Shown here: one piece after another, positions 1 to 11,435 of the stretch
How positions within the stretch are numbered: the stretch's first letter is position 1
How the letters are laid out: each line of letters begins with the position of its first letter
NCBI GenBank assembly: GCA_030549775.1
Contig: CM060180.1
Coordinates: 29,853,090 to 29,917,089 of the forward strand
Direction of reading: 5' to 3'
DNA length: 64,000 nucleotides
Source of the DNA: Tamarix chinensis
Lineage: Eukaryota > Streptophyta > Magnoliopsida > Caryophyllales > Tamaricaceae
Program-made: the position numbers and the translations under genes
The notes under the pieces: model-generated
What the model was told of the DNA's origin: nothing
The model's database searches: none
The model's input: only the letters and a program-made list of their open reading frames with translations

Positions 1-40
1 TTTTTTATATTAATTATTTAATAATAATAAATATATTTTT

Positions 41-89
41 AATAAATATCCATTTTAGATCAAATTAAGATCTAAAATGGATATTTATT
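41..89. repeat. Perfect 21-bp inverted repeat (hairpin)
   Basis: The arms at 41-61 and 69-89 are exact reverse complements, separated by a 7-nt loop (62-68). One more base pair (40/90) extends the stem. The sequence further out on both sides is AT-rich and loosely complementary, so this may be the core of a larger fold-back or MITE, or an RNA hairpin. It lies about 660 bp beyond the stop codon of the H+-ATPase gene. Nothing else is recognised in 90-660, which is AT-rich spacer. Confidence 0.8.
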
Positions 90-664
90 AGAATAAAAAT
101 ATTAATTTTTAAATCAATTATACAATATATATAAAAATATAAGGGTAATTTTTTCACTCCTATTATCCCTATATCAAACGAGGACTAAGTAGTAACTATC
201 TCCCCTAAAAAAATGGCTAATATGTAATGGGAAAATTATTTACAACTTTTTTATAATCATAGAATAATGCGTCGATTTCATATTATAAAATATAAAAGCT
301 ATATTAGAGTCTGTTTCCTCAATTTCATCATTACATCAAATAATTTCAAATGATATTATATTATATTAACAAAATTTTAATATTAATAATTTATTAACAA
401 GAAAATATAATATTAATATTAATAATGATAATAATTGTAATAATATTAATGTCAATAATAACAATAACAATTATTCAAAACTAAAAAAATATTTATTATA
501 ATATTAATACTGGTAAAATAATAATAATAATTATAATATATAATTCATTATAAATTTTAATTTAGATCAAGATGAGCAAAAATAAATCGAGAAGAAGAGT
601 TAATTTTCCTTCCATCCTCATATTCTATGGGACTTTTTTCCCCTTCTTCTTCGTCTTTCTGAAA

Positions 665-670
665 TTTATT
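665..670 (-). terminator. Candidate poly(A) signal of the H+-ATPase gene
   Basis: The minus strand reads AATAAA here, about 80 nt beyond the stop codon at 749-751. Position and sequence fit a near-upstream polyadenylation element, but plant signals are loose and this is only a candidate. Confidence 0.4.
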
Positions 671-748
671 AATGAGAAAGATTATACAAAGTGTACACTA
701 CAATTAAAGAGTCATAAATAATATTCCATCGTCCCCAAGTACTTCAGA

Positions 749-3700
749 TTAGAGTGTGTAATGTTGTTGAATTGTGTCGATGTCCAATCCCTTCGTCTTC
801 GCGACTGATTCAACATGACCTTTAAGCGTGTGAAGCTCCCGTAGCCTGCGCTCTTCAAATATGTCATCAAGTCAAACGAGAAAAATCAAATCAAATCAAA
901 TGGGAGATTAGGTATCACAAAACGTTTAAATCTATTTAAACTAATTATAAATTATAATTGTTATTATTGGAGCAAATAAAAATAAAAATAAAACATACTG
1001 TTTATTTTATATATATATATATATATATATTTACCTTGCCATTTCAGCACGTCTCTTAGCCTGCTCAGCTATCTCGGATAACTCTTGGTAGTTTTTGCCA
1101 TGCAATATGTTTTCTTGAGTATGTAAACCATGGAGGGTGCGCTGAGCTACCGCCCACTGCGCTTCCCTCTCGGCTTTTCCACAGTCCTTCTTTGTGGTAA
1201 AGGCGGTCTACATATATGCAGATACAGATCGTAAGGACACTATATATAAAATTTGATGGAAGGATTTATTCGAATAATTTTGGGACAGCTTAGTTGATTA
1301 ATCAACCATGTGCTTACCCTGTTGTCAAGAAGGCTTTTCCATGCCTGTCCACTCAATGAGTAGCGAGCAATGAACTTGAGGATGTCAAGAGGGATGTAAG
1401 TGACAATACTGTAAATCCAGATGACACCAGCCCATCCCCATCCAATGCCGGCGACATGGGCAAAGCTCCATTGTGCGTAGACGGCAATCAGTGTTGCTAC
1501 CTAAAAAAATATATATACACCGTCGGTGAGATTATAGTTTAGTGGTTGAGGCGGAGAGTATGGGAGGTGGTCCGAGAGTTCACTGATTAAAAAGAAGAAA
1601 AAAGTATCATATGATTACTAACCAGTTGAGCAGCTAAGAAAGCAAGGACAAGTAACATGCCAGGGCGTTCAAGGAATGACCAACTTCGTGAACGAGTTAC
1701 AAAGATAAGTGCCTGACTAATGATGCTCACTTGAAGGTAAAGTGCAGCATTCAACTCTTGATGGCTCTCCCCAATGTGTTTAACACCAAAGTATTGCTGT
1801 ACATACACACGCACACACAAATATCGATCATACATGACTCGAAATCTCAGAAATTTAGTCGGTACTTTCAAAAACCAAAAAAAAAAAAAAAAGTCACACT
1901 CTTTTACTTACAGGAATGATTTCGGTTTTATGTGCAATCCAGAAGAAGATAACACTCATAATAGCCATATAAGAACCAAGAATAACACCAGTAGCAAAGA
2001 TTTCCTTAAGTTTCCATGAATCAGGTACAGGAGATGGCTTAACACGATCTTTCGATATGGTCATGATAGTACCATCATTCAAGATGGCAATAATCAATAC
2101 CATAAATGGAGAGAAATTAAATTGCCAGATCAAGGCAATGAGCATGAATCCAAGGACGATACGGATCGTGATCGAGACCGCGTAGATGGTGTAGTTCTTC
2201 ATCCTCTGGAATATAGCTCTGCTTGTTAGTACCGCACTAATGATGACGCTAAGACCAGGTTCCGTTAGAACAATGTCTGAAGCACTTCTTGCAGCATCGG
2301 TTGCATCTGCTACTGCAATACCGATGTCAGCTTTCTTTAATGCAGGTGCATCGTTTACACCATCACCTGTCATGCCACAAATATGCTTCCTTTCTTGTAG
2401 CTTCTTCACGATCTCATACTTGTGTTCTGTATGATTGGAACCATGGATCAAGATGCACGGATCGGAACACATAAGGTTTAAAGCTGAGAAGACATTTCGT
2501 GAATAAGTTTTAAGGTAGTCGGTAATTAATTACCTGGGAAGACTCCTGCAAATCCATCGGCCTTTTCGATGAGTTCCTCAACCGGAATAGTAGCAATGTC
2601 TGCATCTTTGCTCTCACCAAGAAGGCATGAGGAAGGATACATGTTAGTACCCATTCCAAGCCTACGGCCTGTTTCCTTGCCGATAGCAAGCTGGTCGCCG
2701 GTGATCATCTTGACATTAACACCAAGATCAAGAGCCCTTCTGATGGTCTCTGCACTGTCGTGCCTAGGAGGATCAAACAGAGGCAAAAGACCCACAAATT
2801 CCCACGGACTACCCGCGCTTTCCTTGTCTTTCTCTGGCACGGTCTGTCTGGCAACGGCCAAGGATCGAAGACCACGGTTGGCATAGCCGTCGATCACAAC
2901 ATGAGCTCTCTTCCTTGCATCCCCTTTGAGTTCACATAGGTCGATGATCTACAAAATAATTAAGAAGTATGTCGTTGATCTTAATATTAAATAACCTTTC
3001 TGTTGCTCTAGCTACTATATATAACTAACTATAGTGAACTCATTCTAAGCAAGCGGACCCATATATGTATACGTGTGTGTGTGTGTGTGTACCTGCTCAG
3101 GTGCACCTTTGCTGCATCTTTGCCAATCTCCATCGGAATCAATGTAAGTGATTGCAGTTCTTTTGTCCACGGGATTAAATGGAAAGAAATGTACCTCCTG
3201 AATCCCTGCCCTTGCCTCTTTAGGATCGCCCAGCATGTTAACAATTGAAGCATCAATGGCATCCTGATTCTCAACCCTAGAAGCTCTAGCAGCAAGCAAC
3301 AAAAGTCCTTCCTTATCCAAATCCTTTGGGGAAACCTCAATCAACTCCTTATCGACCGTCAGCTTATTAAGAGTAAGAGTCCCAGTCTTGTCACTACAAA
3401 GAACATCCATACCAGCCATTTCCTCGATAGCAGTCATTCTCTTAGTAATAGCACCTTGCTGCGACAGACGGTGAGACCCAATAGCCATTGTAACGGACAG
3501 AACTGTTGGCATAGCAATCGGGATCCCTCCGATGAGCAAGACCAAGAGATTATCGATTCCATCTCTGTACGCTCTATGCTGGATAGGGTACATGACGACG
3601 AGCTCAATCAACATGCCAACAGCAATAGAGCAGATACAGAAATTACCGATGGCCGTCAGAACCTTTTGGAAATGACCGACTTGGTTTGTGTTATCAACTA

Positions 3701-5038
3701 AATGAGCCGCTTTGCCGAAGAAAGTATGGACGCCGGTTGCGATAACAACCGCTTCGATCTCACCTTGTTTGCAGGTTGAACCCGAGAAGACTTGGTCGCC
3801 TGGGTGCTTGGTAACCGGGAGGGATTCGCCGGTAAGCGCAGCCTGATCTATCTTTAATGGGTCGCCTTCGAGGAGACGGGCGTCGGCAGGGACTATATCT
3901 CCTAATTTGATGCTGATCACATCGCCTGGGACTAAGATGGATGCTTCTTCTTCGCCCCACCTGCCGTCCCTTAAGACTTTGGTTTTTGGGGCTAGATTAG
4001 CCATGAGAGCAGCTGCAGCATTTCCTGCGTTGTTTTCTTCAATGAAGCTGATGGTGGAGTTGATAATGAGTAATACAACTATACCGACAAAATCTTGCCA
4101 GTCTGGAGGCTTGCCCTGCATGCGCGCGCGCCAATGTAAGCAGAATCAATTCAATACAAATTTAAACTCAATTACCATTGAGCTTCATAATATTATATTA
4201 TTTATATATACGTGTGTGCAGGCGCGCGTGCTTAGGTGACCAACATACATACCCCTCCGTTGGCCAAAGCAATGGCCATGATAGCAGCAGACTCCATGAC
4301 CCATGACAGAGGGTTCCACATGAAGCCCAGGAACTTAAGGAACTTACTTTCCTTCTTCTCCTCCAACTTGTTAGGGCCAAATATTTGAAGCCTCTTTTGT
4401 CCTCCTTCCGACGTCAAACCTTCTTTTGTGCATTTTAGCTGTTGGAATACTTCTTCCACAGGAATCCGCTCCTACATTATTATTATTATTATTATCATTA
4501 TGGTTAGGTTATGTACCGTAATAGTTACTGTTCAGAAGTTTAATGAGTAAATTGCTTCCGATTTCTAGCACCCTTTTCTTTTGATTAATTTCAATATTAC
4601 GCCTCTTCTTTTATAATAAAAATAAAAAAATAAAAAAAATAAAAACTAGTAATGAACAACTCCCATCCAGAAATGGCTTACATGCATGAAACGTTGTACG
4701 AAAAGTCAAAATATAGGAATATAAAAACAACCGAAAATGATAAAATGATAGTTTTTAAAGATGTAAAAGAAATTCATCTGTATTTTAGAAAAATGATGTT
4801 CGAAATCAAAATATGAAATGTTTTTCGGAACGACAAGAAAACCAGTTATTTTTTTCTAAATAGAAGGATATGAGGGCATTGAAGTCTTCGTGCACCACTT
4901 AGTCATCTGATATAAATAGATAAAAACAATTTTCATTTAACGTAACAAGCTATTAATTAATCTAAAGTCTAAACTTACAAGATCCACCGTCTCATTTTTT
5001 ATCTCCTCAAAGGAGACGTCAGCGGAACCGGAAGCCAT
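749..5038 (-). CDS. Plasma-membrane H+-ATPase (P3A-type P-type ATPase), nine exons
   Basis: ATP-driven proton pump of the plant plasma membrane (AHA/PMA family). Exons read on the minus strand: 5038-4979, 4471-4253, 4115-3093, 2948-2534, 2426-1912, 1796-1623, 1500-1318, 1207-1035 and 845-749. All introns are GT-AG and all phases join, giving 2859 nt and 952 residues, the usual family length. Visible landmarks are TGES (188-191, actuator), IPIAMP (about 291-296, M4), DKTGTLT with the phosphorylated Asp335, KGAPEQ (429-434, nucleotide site), TGDQLAIGK in exon 4, GDGVNDAP (593-600) and ILNDGT (M6, proton-binding Asp). The C-terminal autoinhibitory region is complete and ends HYTL, with Thr951 as the penultimate 14-3-3/phosphorylation residue. 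The start was chosen because exon 1 encodes the typical [20 protein letters not shown] beginning. Oddities: terminal Leu where most members have Val, AARSASD for the usual AARGASD, and CSKGAPEQ for VSKGAPEQ. The IQQHYT tail suggests the AHA4/11-like subgroup; that subgroup call is inference from memory. Confidence 0.97.
1009..1031. repeat. (AT)n microsatellite in the last intron
   Basis: An uninterrupted run of about 11 AT units lies a few bases downstream of the exon 8 donor of the H+-ATPase gene. Other simple repeats in the same introns are (GT)9 at 3073-3090, immediately after the exon 3 donor, and an ATT run around 4476-4499 just upstream of the exon 2 acceptor. Confidence 0.9.
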
Positions 5039-5255
5039 AATAAGGGACGACGGCCAAGAAGAAAGACGTACGTACGGCAGCTAGTGCCTCCTTATTCTTC
5101 CTCGTTTTTAACGAATAAGATTAAACTCTTATGGTGTCAAGCCTCCTCTTCTTCCCCCATAACCTCGTACAAACAGAACAGAGTGAATGTTCAGATGGGG
5201 GAGAGGGAAGTACAAATTCGGGAGGCTAACGCCCTGAATGGGGACCGGCTCGCTC

Positions 5256-5263
5256 TATTTATA
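5256..5263 (-). promoter_or_regulatory. TATA box of the H+-ATPase gene
   Basis: The minus strand reads TATAAATA, about 218 bp upstream of the ATG at 5038. That would leave a 5' UTR of roughly 180-190 nt, normal for this gene family, whose leaders are often long. The segment between is CT/GA-rich. From 5264 to 5650 only unremarkable upstream spacer is seen. Confidence 0.6.
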
Positions 5264-5653
5264 AAAAGTGGAGGAGATCAAAGGTTGATTTAAGTAATTG
5301 ACTGGTTTGTCCTGAATTTTGGGGGGTGAGGGGTGTCCAGCTTGTAATCACTGGCTAATTCGGCAGGGGTTTGCTCTCTGCGGTATGCCAAAATGATCGC
5401 TGCATGTCTTGTTTCAACAGCAGAGGCATTAGCTAGCAAATTTAACAGGATCTAACTGTGTTCTCCCACTTTTCCACCTAATTTCTTAGTTTATTTACTT
5501 ATTTTCTTTTATTGTTTTCCTCTTTTATTTTTGTGGATCGGCTATGTCAATTTTTTTCCCATAATATATTTGGACGCATTGGTCAAGTTGAATCAGATAA
5601 TGATACAGATAGCGTCTTTAATCTATCCGAAGGTAATTTGTGATATCCCGTAA

Positions 5654-5847
5654 GAGCATCCTGGTGTAAAAAAAAATCTCAATCTTAAATTTAAGGACTT
5701 TAAATTTAAAATTAGGGTAGTGATAAAAAATATTTATCTTTAAATTAGTACAAAACTTAAATATTTAGGGTTTTCGATCTCTAGAAAATCAGCTCTTCGA
5801 TCTTCATACACAAGCTAATTTTTTATACTTTTTGATATATTTTTAGG

Positions 5848-5891
<44 letters not shown>

Positions 5892-6275
5892 CGGTAAAAA
5901 AATTATCTATAAATACATCACTTTTTGTCTAATAAATTTTATATTATTTATTATACCTCTCTTTGTTATATTCATTTATCTATGTAATTTATCTTATTCA
6001 TTTCTCTAGTTATATTTATTTTATTAATTTTTTTAATTATATTTATTTTATTAATTTATCTACTTATCTTGGGTATTAAATAATATAAATTATAAATAAT
6101 TTATGATGATATAATTTATAAAAGTAATTGGGTGTTGTAATTTTAAAGTTGGTGAATGTACAGTATTAAATTAAATTTGATGTAAATTGATAAAAGTAGA
6201 AAGGAGAATAAAAAATAAATAAAATTAGATAGTATAATTGAAACCTTAAATTTAAGATTATGATCTGAGATGCTC
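5654..6275. mobile_element. PIF/Harbinger-like (Tourist-type) MITE
   Basis: A 622-bp AT-rich non-coding element with terminal inverted repeats beginning GAGCATC. The left end (GAGCATCCTGGTG) and the reverse complement of the right end (GAGCATCTCAGATC) diverge and then converge again on a shared ATCTTAAATTTAAGG-like block. It is flanked by TAA on both sides (5651-5653 and 6276-6278), the 3-bp target duplication expected of PIF/Harbinger elements. It contains a long (AT)n run around 5852-5888. No transposase is present. 6279-6763 is AT-rich spacer with nothing recognised. Confidence 0.75.
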
Positions 6276-6763
6276 TAACAACGGCCTTAAAATCTTATTT
6301 TCTTGTTGGCAGCGTTATTTAATTTTTTCCCTTTTTTATTTACTACTTTTCATAATATTATTATCTAATAAATGATATAGTTATTATATTAATAGTATAT
6401 TTATTTACATCGTAAAATAATATATAAATTATTAAAAATACTTTTAAAAAAAGATGGAGTACATTTCTAAAGTATTGAATACATATGCATGTAGAAGGTT
6501 CATAAGAATAGAAGAGAAAAGTTTCTAGTTATCCTTTTAATGAAAATTATGCATATCTCAGTACAGAAAAAAGAGAAATATATATGTAATACATGAGAAA
6601 ATTAGTCAAACAGAGTTAAACTAAATCCTAGAAAATCTACGAATAAATGTCTTTCCTTTTCTGTTGACTCGATACCCCTTTGGTTTTCTCCTATTTTGTT
6701 GCTGGGGCTTGAGAGAGAATCATTGTTGAGCTAGCTAGCTTGAGGGAGTGAGGTACACGTGAC

Positions 6764-7045
6764 TAAATCTATAAGTAAGTTGAGTCGTTTAATAAATAAA
6801 TCTAAAAATAATGCACTGTTCATTAAAAAATGAGTCAAATCGAGCCAAATTAATTCACAAGTTTTTGCAATAAACAAGCCAAACTCAGGAGATTTTATAA
6901 ACAAGTGCATGCCCAAAATTTTCATGCTTGGCCTAAAATTATTGTTCTCAAGTGACTTATTTTACTAACTAAACAAGTCAAGTCAAGCCTTTAACAAGTT
7001 GAGTCTAGAAAGTTCATGAGATGATTCTATTCACTTATAGCCCTA
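6764..7045. mobile_element. hAT-like MITE
   Basis: A 282-bp non-coding element. Its left end and the reverse complement of its right end share a terminal repeat of consensus TARRKCTATAAGTRAR. The flanking 8-mers are CACGTGAC (6756-6763) and CACATGAC (7046-7053), differing by one transition, so this is an 8-bp duplication typical of hAT insertion. The interior repeats short AAGCC/GAGTC-like words. No coding capacity. Confidence 0.7.
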
Positions 7046-7139
7046 CACATGACAATTGGTTGGGCTGGATGAATTGAATGAGTTGTTGCACTTATAGGCT
7101 TGTGTAACACTGACTAGAAGTATTAATGGAGTTTGACGG

Positions 7140-7570
7140 TATATATTGTAGTCTAGTGGTGACCAAATGAGATCATCATTGACCGAAATAGAAATAATTA
7201 CCATTTGAAATGAAAATAATCTCTAAATAAAAAGGTAACTGGCGTTGATCGAACATAAATAATCAATTAATTGAAACTAAAATGATTACTTGGTGAAATT
7301 GGAAGAGGTCAATGGTGATTATTGTACCCAGCTTAGTGATTATCGTATAACAACTTAGTAATTATCATATAATAGAGTATTGATTATTTGTATAATAATT
7401 TAAGATAATGACATAATCACTTACTTTTTTCAAGTAATTATCCTATCACAATGTAATGATTATCATATAATAACTTAGTGATTATCCTATGATTATTGTA
7501 TTATATAATAAAGTGTTGATAATTGTGGTCTGATTGTGGATATTGTATAATAACAACTTAGTGCACTTAT
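7140..7570. repeat. Degenerate short-repeat region (TTAGTGATTAT words)
   Basis: The motif ACTTAGTGATTATC followed by RTATAATA recurs several times with imperfect spacing, giving a low-complexity block. Its complement, GATAATCACTAAG, resembles the ATAATCACC words that fill 32-33 kb and 36.5-38 kb, so the regions may be distantly related. No gene is seen between 7046 and 7600. Confidence 0.5.
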
Positions 7571-7607
7571 GATATGAGCATGGTTTGTTATTAGCCTAGC
7601 TATTACC

Positions 7608-8560
7608 TTGTCAGCTAATAGTGATTATCCTTCACGAAAAGTCATGCCCCCAACAAAACCCTCTCATCGACCTAACCCAAATACTAGTGGTTCCTCTAGG
7701 GAAAATTGTCTAGTCACCATTGCCCAACTCCAAGTCGTGAATGCTGAGCTTCATGCCTCTATTCGAGAGATGGTATCAGACATGTTAGGCCCTCTTACAT
7801 AGACCCTCGACTAGATACATCACACTTTAGACCAATATCAACACCTTGAGCCCCAACACCTAAAACCACCTATTCCTCAAGAGAACTCTCGATGAGACCC
7901 TTGACCCTCAAGAAAGTGAGACAAAAACTAGGCTCTATGGCACTATAGTGAAAGAGGAAGATATGGATTAAGCAATAAAAAATAAGAGTTGATAGGCAAT
8001 AGGATTCTCCTAGCCCCTCAAGGCAAGACAAGTATGGAAGGAGTAAAAGCCTAAGCTTTAGGGTCGATAGACATTGGGATGAAATAGACAATTATAGAAA
8101 CCATGGGCAAGAAGGTTGATGAAGATTCGATTAGAAGGATGATAGATAGATCAGTTATTGATGCTCTTTAAGATATAAAGGATCAAAAGGAAGGCACCAA
8201 GTTTGGTTGGCAGAAACATTTTACTAGGACAGTTTTTGAAGCATTGACATAAAAAGATATTGGCATTGGCCTTTGAGACATTTGATGGCCCAACTGATCC
8301 AGAAGACCACTTGAACATATTCAAAAATCGAATGTTGTTGGTTTAGTCTCGAGAGGAAACATTGTGCAAATCATTCTCTAATACTCTAAAGGGGAAACTT
8401 TGAGATGGTGTAGAAAGCCGAGGACTGACTAGATAGACTCCTTTTCTTAACTCACGACAACCTTTATCAAACAAGAAGGTTTTATGGTTAAAGGATTTCT
8501 ATGGGGTGCATATCATGTATACACAAATTAGGTTTAAGCTATTTGGTTATGTGGTGGAAA
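7608..8560 (+). pseudogene. Ty3/gypsy gag remnant
   Basis: A decayed capsid-region coding sequence. An open stretch at 7608-7802 is rich in Pro/Ser and charged residues. Beyond several stops and frame changes, 8270-8460 reads ETFDGPTDPEDHL, then an FKNRMLL segment, a stop, and LCKSFSNTLKGKL, which is the conserved core of the retrotransposon gag family (Y/F-D-G-x-x-DP-x-x-HL ... LCxxFxxTLKG). No nucleocapsid zinc knuckle is visible. Lineage is most like the Tat group. It could be the 5' part of the Tat pol relic that starts near 23.2 kb, separated by later insertions, but this is not proven. Confidence 0.7.
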
Positions 8561-9058
8561 ATTCCTAAGCTACCTTTATCATTTTCTCAATCAGAGTATG
8601 TTTTGACTATAAGCTTCGAATAGTACAAGAGTAAGATCTGGTAGTCTTTAGAGTCCATTACAAAAGCTATGCAAATAATTTGATCAAAGTAATTAAATAT
8701 ATATGAGGTCTACAAAAAAAATCTTGAAGCCAAGAAAAGTAGATAATTTCATGTGAATTCGCTAAAAAAAAAGAAGGTATATGGTTAAAAAGCTCGTTAA
8801 GGAATGTGATGAATCTCAACATGTCATGTCGGTACATGTTCTTTCCCCATTCACATCTATACATGTAGATATGTGTTTCCCTGTATCGAAATTAACACAA
8901 AAAATCTCCACTTGCTTTATCTCGATTTATGATCCTCCTTTCGTAAGATTTCAAAGATAGACTCCTCATTAACTAGTTAAGGGCTCCTAAGACTCTAAAA
9001 ACTATAAACAAAATTTGTAATTATTATTTTTTTTTATGCAAGAACATAAAACCCTACA

Positions 9059-9069
9059 CCCCCACACTT
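9059..9069 (-). other. Polypurine tract of the minus-strand LTR element
   Basis: The minus strand reads AAGTGTGGGGG and is followed directly by TGTAGGG, a plausible 3' LTR start. Position and purine bias fit a plus-strand primer tract; the LTR itself is not confirmed by a matching second copy. Confidence 0.5.
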
Positions 9070-9255
9070 AAATCACACATTGTCCTCAATGTTTAAAAAA
9101 TTAAAGGAACATGAAATTTTAAGTATGGAAAGACCATAAATAAATAAATAAATAAAAATGGCTAAAGTGTAGAAAACTCCCTTATCACATTGGGTTGCCT
9201 CCCAAGTAGCGCTTGTTTTTATGTCTTCAGCCTGACATGATCTAAGTTTACTCGA

Positions 9256-10514
9256 TCAAGGTCGGTACGTCCACTTGAGAGCTGCTTCACCAAATCTCTC
9301 CTCGTGTAGATCAACTATATCCTGCAAGCTATAAAAAGGCAAAATATTAGTTTTAATGAAAGATTTAATCCAACAAGAACATAACTTACCTATCATGGAA
9401 TTTAAGCTCTTGTGTGAAGAGATAATGTTTTGCCCAATGTTAATGTATGGTGATCTCCCTATTGAAGGAATAACATATTTTCCCATCTCAACATCTTTTA
9501 ACACATTCTTCCAACATAACCTCTCATTTGGAGCATTACGCTTCTTATTAGATATATCCAAGATGATTCGATTAATCTCATCACTCTTGGACCCATATAA
9601 CCTGCTAAAAGAGGGAAAATAAGGAGTATGATTTTTCACGCTCATCTCCAAGCAAAAGTGGGGAGCAAATGTTCAAAGATGGTATATGGTAGATGAAAGT
9701 GATATTCTTGCCATCCTTATGCTTCTCTTTATTCACTTGATATTTATTTTGATGAGATTCCTCTTCTACTTTTACAAGATCTTCTTCCACTTGATCTTGC
9801 TTTTCAATGTAATCCACGGGAACCTCCTCAACTAGCTCATCGGTACATTTGGACATGGCATCATCATACTTGTAACTCTCACGTGAGTTTGAAATTGAAG
9901 TAATTGAGAGCTCTTTTTGTGCTTGTAATTGATTGATCATGTTGATCGCATAACCCATTTGCTCCTCTAACATTGACATCCTTTCATTTTGTGTAATTTA
10001 ACTTTGCATCAGTTGGTTTTACCCGTTTATCAATGTTTCAAAAAGCTTCTCCATTTTTTTGAACTTAAGGGTCCTAAAACTGGAGAAGATTCTTGTTGAG
10101 GATATTGGTAATATTTTAAAGCTTCATATTCGCATATGTAAGGGTCTTGATATGGTACTGGATAATGATTATTCATCTCCCATCCAAAGTTGGAGTGATG
10201 TCTCATTCCCTAATAATATGCACTTGTGTAGGGATCATATCCTTGGATCCATAAAAAGATTGAGTACTAGGTTGTGTCCATCCTCCTCTCATAACTTGTT
10301 CATGGTAAGCATATGTATTTCCTTGTGTATGACACACTCCGATTGTATTAATAACTTCAGTAGCTGTGGCTACCTGCGAAATAAGAGTAGTGAGTTGGTT
10401 AAGTCTATGATCTAGATTACTTGAACTTACCTCATTTACTCCTGCATTAAGATTTATGCAAAGCTGTCCATAACCCAAGGGTCCTCCCATAGCCACTTGA
10501 AAGCACACCAACAC
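9256..10514 (-). pseudogene. Unrecognised coding remnant in the minus-strand LTR element
   Basis: Three open stretches follow one another on the minus strand: 10514-10203, 9979-9605 and 9651-9256. The first contains a GGWTQPSTQSFYG segment; the second has a Glu/Lys-rich, coiled-coil-like stretch; the third includes KYVIPSIGRSP and DLHEERFGEAALKWTYRP. The location directly downstream of a primer-binding site suggests a gag-type polyprotein, but no domain could be named with confidence. Stops and frame changes between the three pieces indicate decay. Confidence 0.5.
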
Positions 10515-10733
10515 TTCAAAAGGAAATGGTTAAAAGCAAAACAAAACACAAAAAATCCAAAGAAAAAGTAAAAGGAAAAAGAAAACACTAAAAAAACGAA
10601 ACACACTAACTACTAAAAATCCTATTACTTTAGAGACTTGAGTGCCCACAAATACTCTAACTTCTAAATAAAAGGACGATACAAAAAACACAACACACTA
10701 AAAATACTAGCAAAATAAAGGTGAAGTTTCCAA

Positions 10734-10751
10734 TCCCTGGCAATAGTGCCA
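10734..10751 (-). other. tRNA-Asp-type primer-binding site
   Basis: The minus strand reads TGGCACTATTGCCAGGGA. It matches the plant tRNA-Asp primer-binding consensus TGGCGCCGTTGCCGGGGA at 14 of 18 positions, and all four differences are transitions, as expected from deamination of methylated sites. The 10752-11435 stretch beyond it should be the end of the 5' LTR; it is AT-rich, with nothing else recognised. Confidence 0.65.
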
Positions 10752-11435
10752 AAAATTTGTGTAACTATAGTCGATATGCAATTCAAACCCTCTTGCTGAC
10801 AATTGTAGTATTGGTAAATAAGGGTATCATTCTATACCAGGGATTGAGAGGGCTCATATCTATTTAACTAGCTTAAAAGATAAATACAAATAAAAATCCT
10901 AGATCACACAAAATAAATAAATACAAAAAACACTAAAGGGGGTTTATAAAAATAGAAAATAATAAAAATAATAAATAAAATAAATAAAATAATAAAATAT
11001 AATAAAAATAATAATTGATAGCTATAGATATGATAAATATGCTAGGGAATTCAAAATTCATCACTAAATTAGGTCAAAATATAATATTAATTTCTAAGCC
11101 ATCATTTAATCATGAAAAAGAGATTGATCAAGTTATACACCAAAAGCAGGTCCATACACCTTATAATACTTCTCTAAATTAATTAATATGACAAATCACC
11201 AATATTAATCCTATTAAATACTAGCAATATAACAGCAATAAGCGACTCCTATATTTAACTAGATTTAATGCATTAAGTATAATTGAAAGGATGCAATCTA
11301 AGTACTCAAACTAGTACACTAAGCATGTCTAGCTGTATTTCCCTTTTTTGAACCACACGTATCTAAACGTTTTACTACTTTAGTTAGAATCATAAAACTA
11401 TTAGGTGAATTATTATCTAACCTATCTGCAATTTA

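Larger units (their letters stand above)
9057..10751 (-). mobile_element. Internal region of a short minus-strand LTR retrotransposon without visible pol
   Basis: On the minus strand the region opens with a primer-binding site (10734-10751), continues through gag-like coding remnants (10514-9256), and ends in a tract reading AAGTGTGGGGG followed by TG (9057-9069), as at a 3' LTR junction. A block around 9195-9215 and the sequence near 9065-9095 resemble the familiar stretch between integrase and polypurine tract in large plant gypsy elements. Only about 1.7 kb separates the priming sites and no RT or integrase motif is seen, so the element is non-autonomous or internally deleted. Its 5' LTR would occupy 10752-11435 and resume after the CACTA insertion at 21563; its 3' LTR would occupy part of 8600-9056. 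The outer LTR ends were not located. Confidence 0.6.

Noticed and set aside
1731..4239. Plus-strand frames of 60-110 codons across the H+-ATPase exons
   Set aside because: Antisense shadows of the conserved exons, without their own coding signals.
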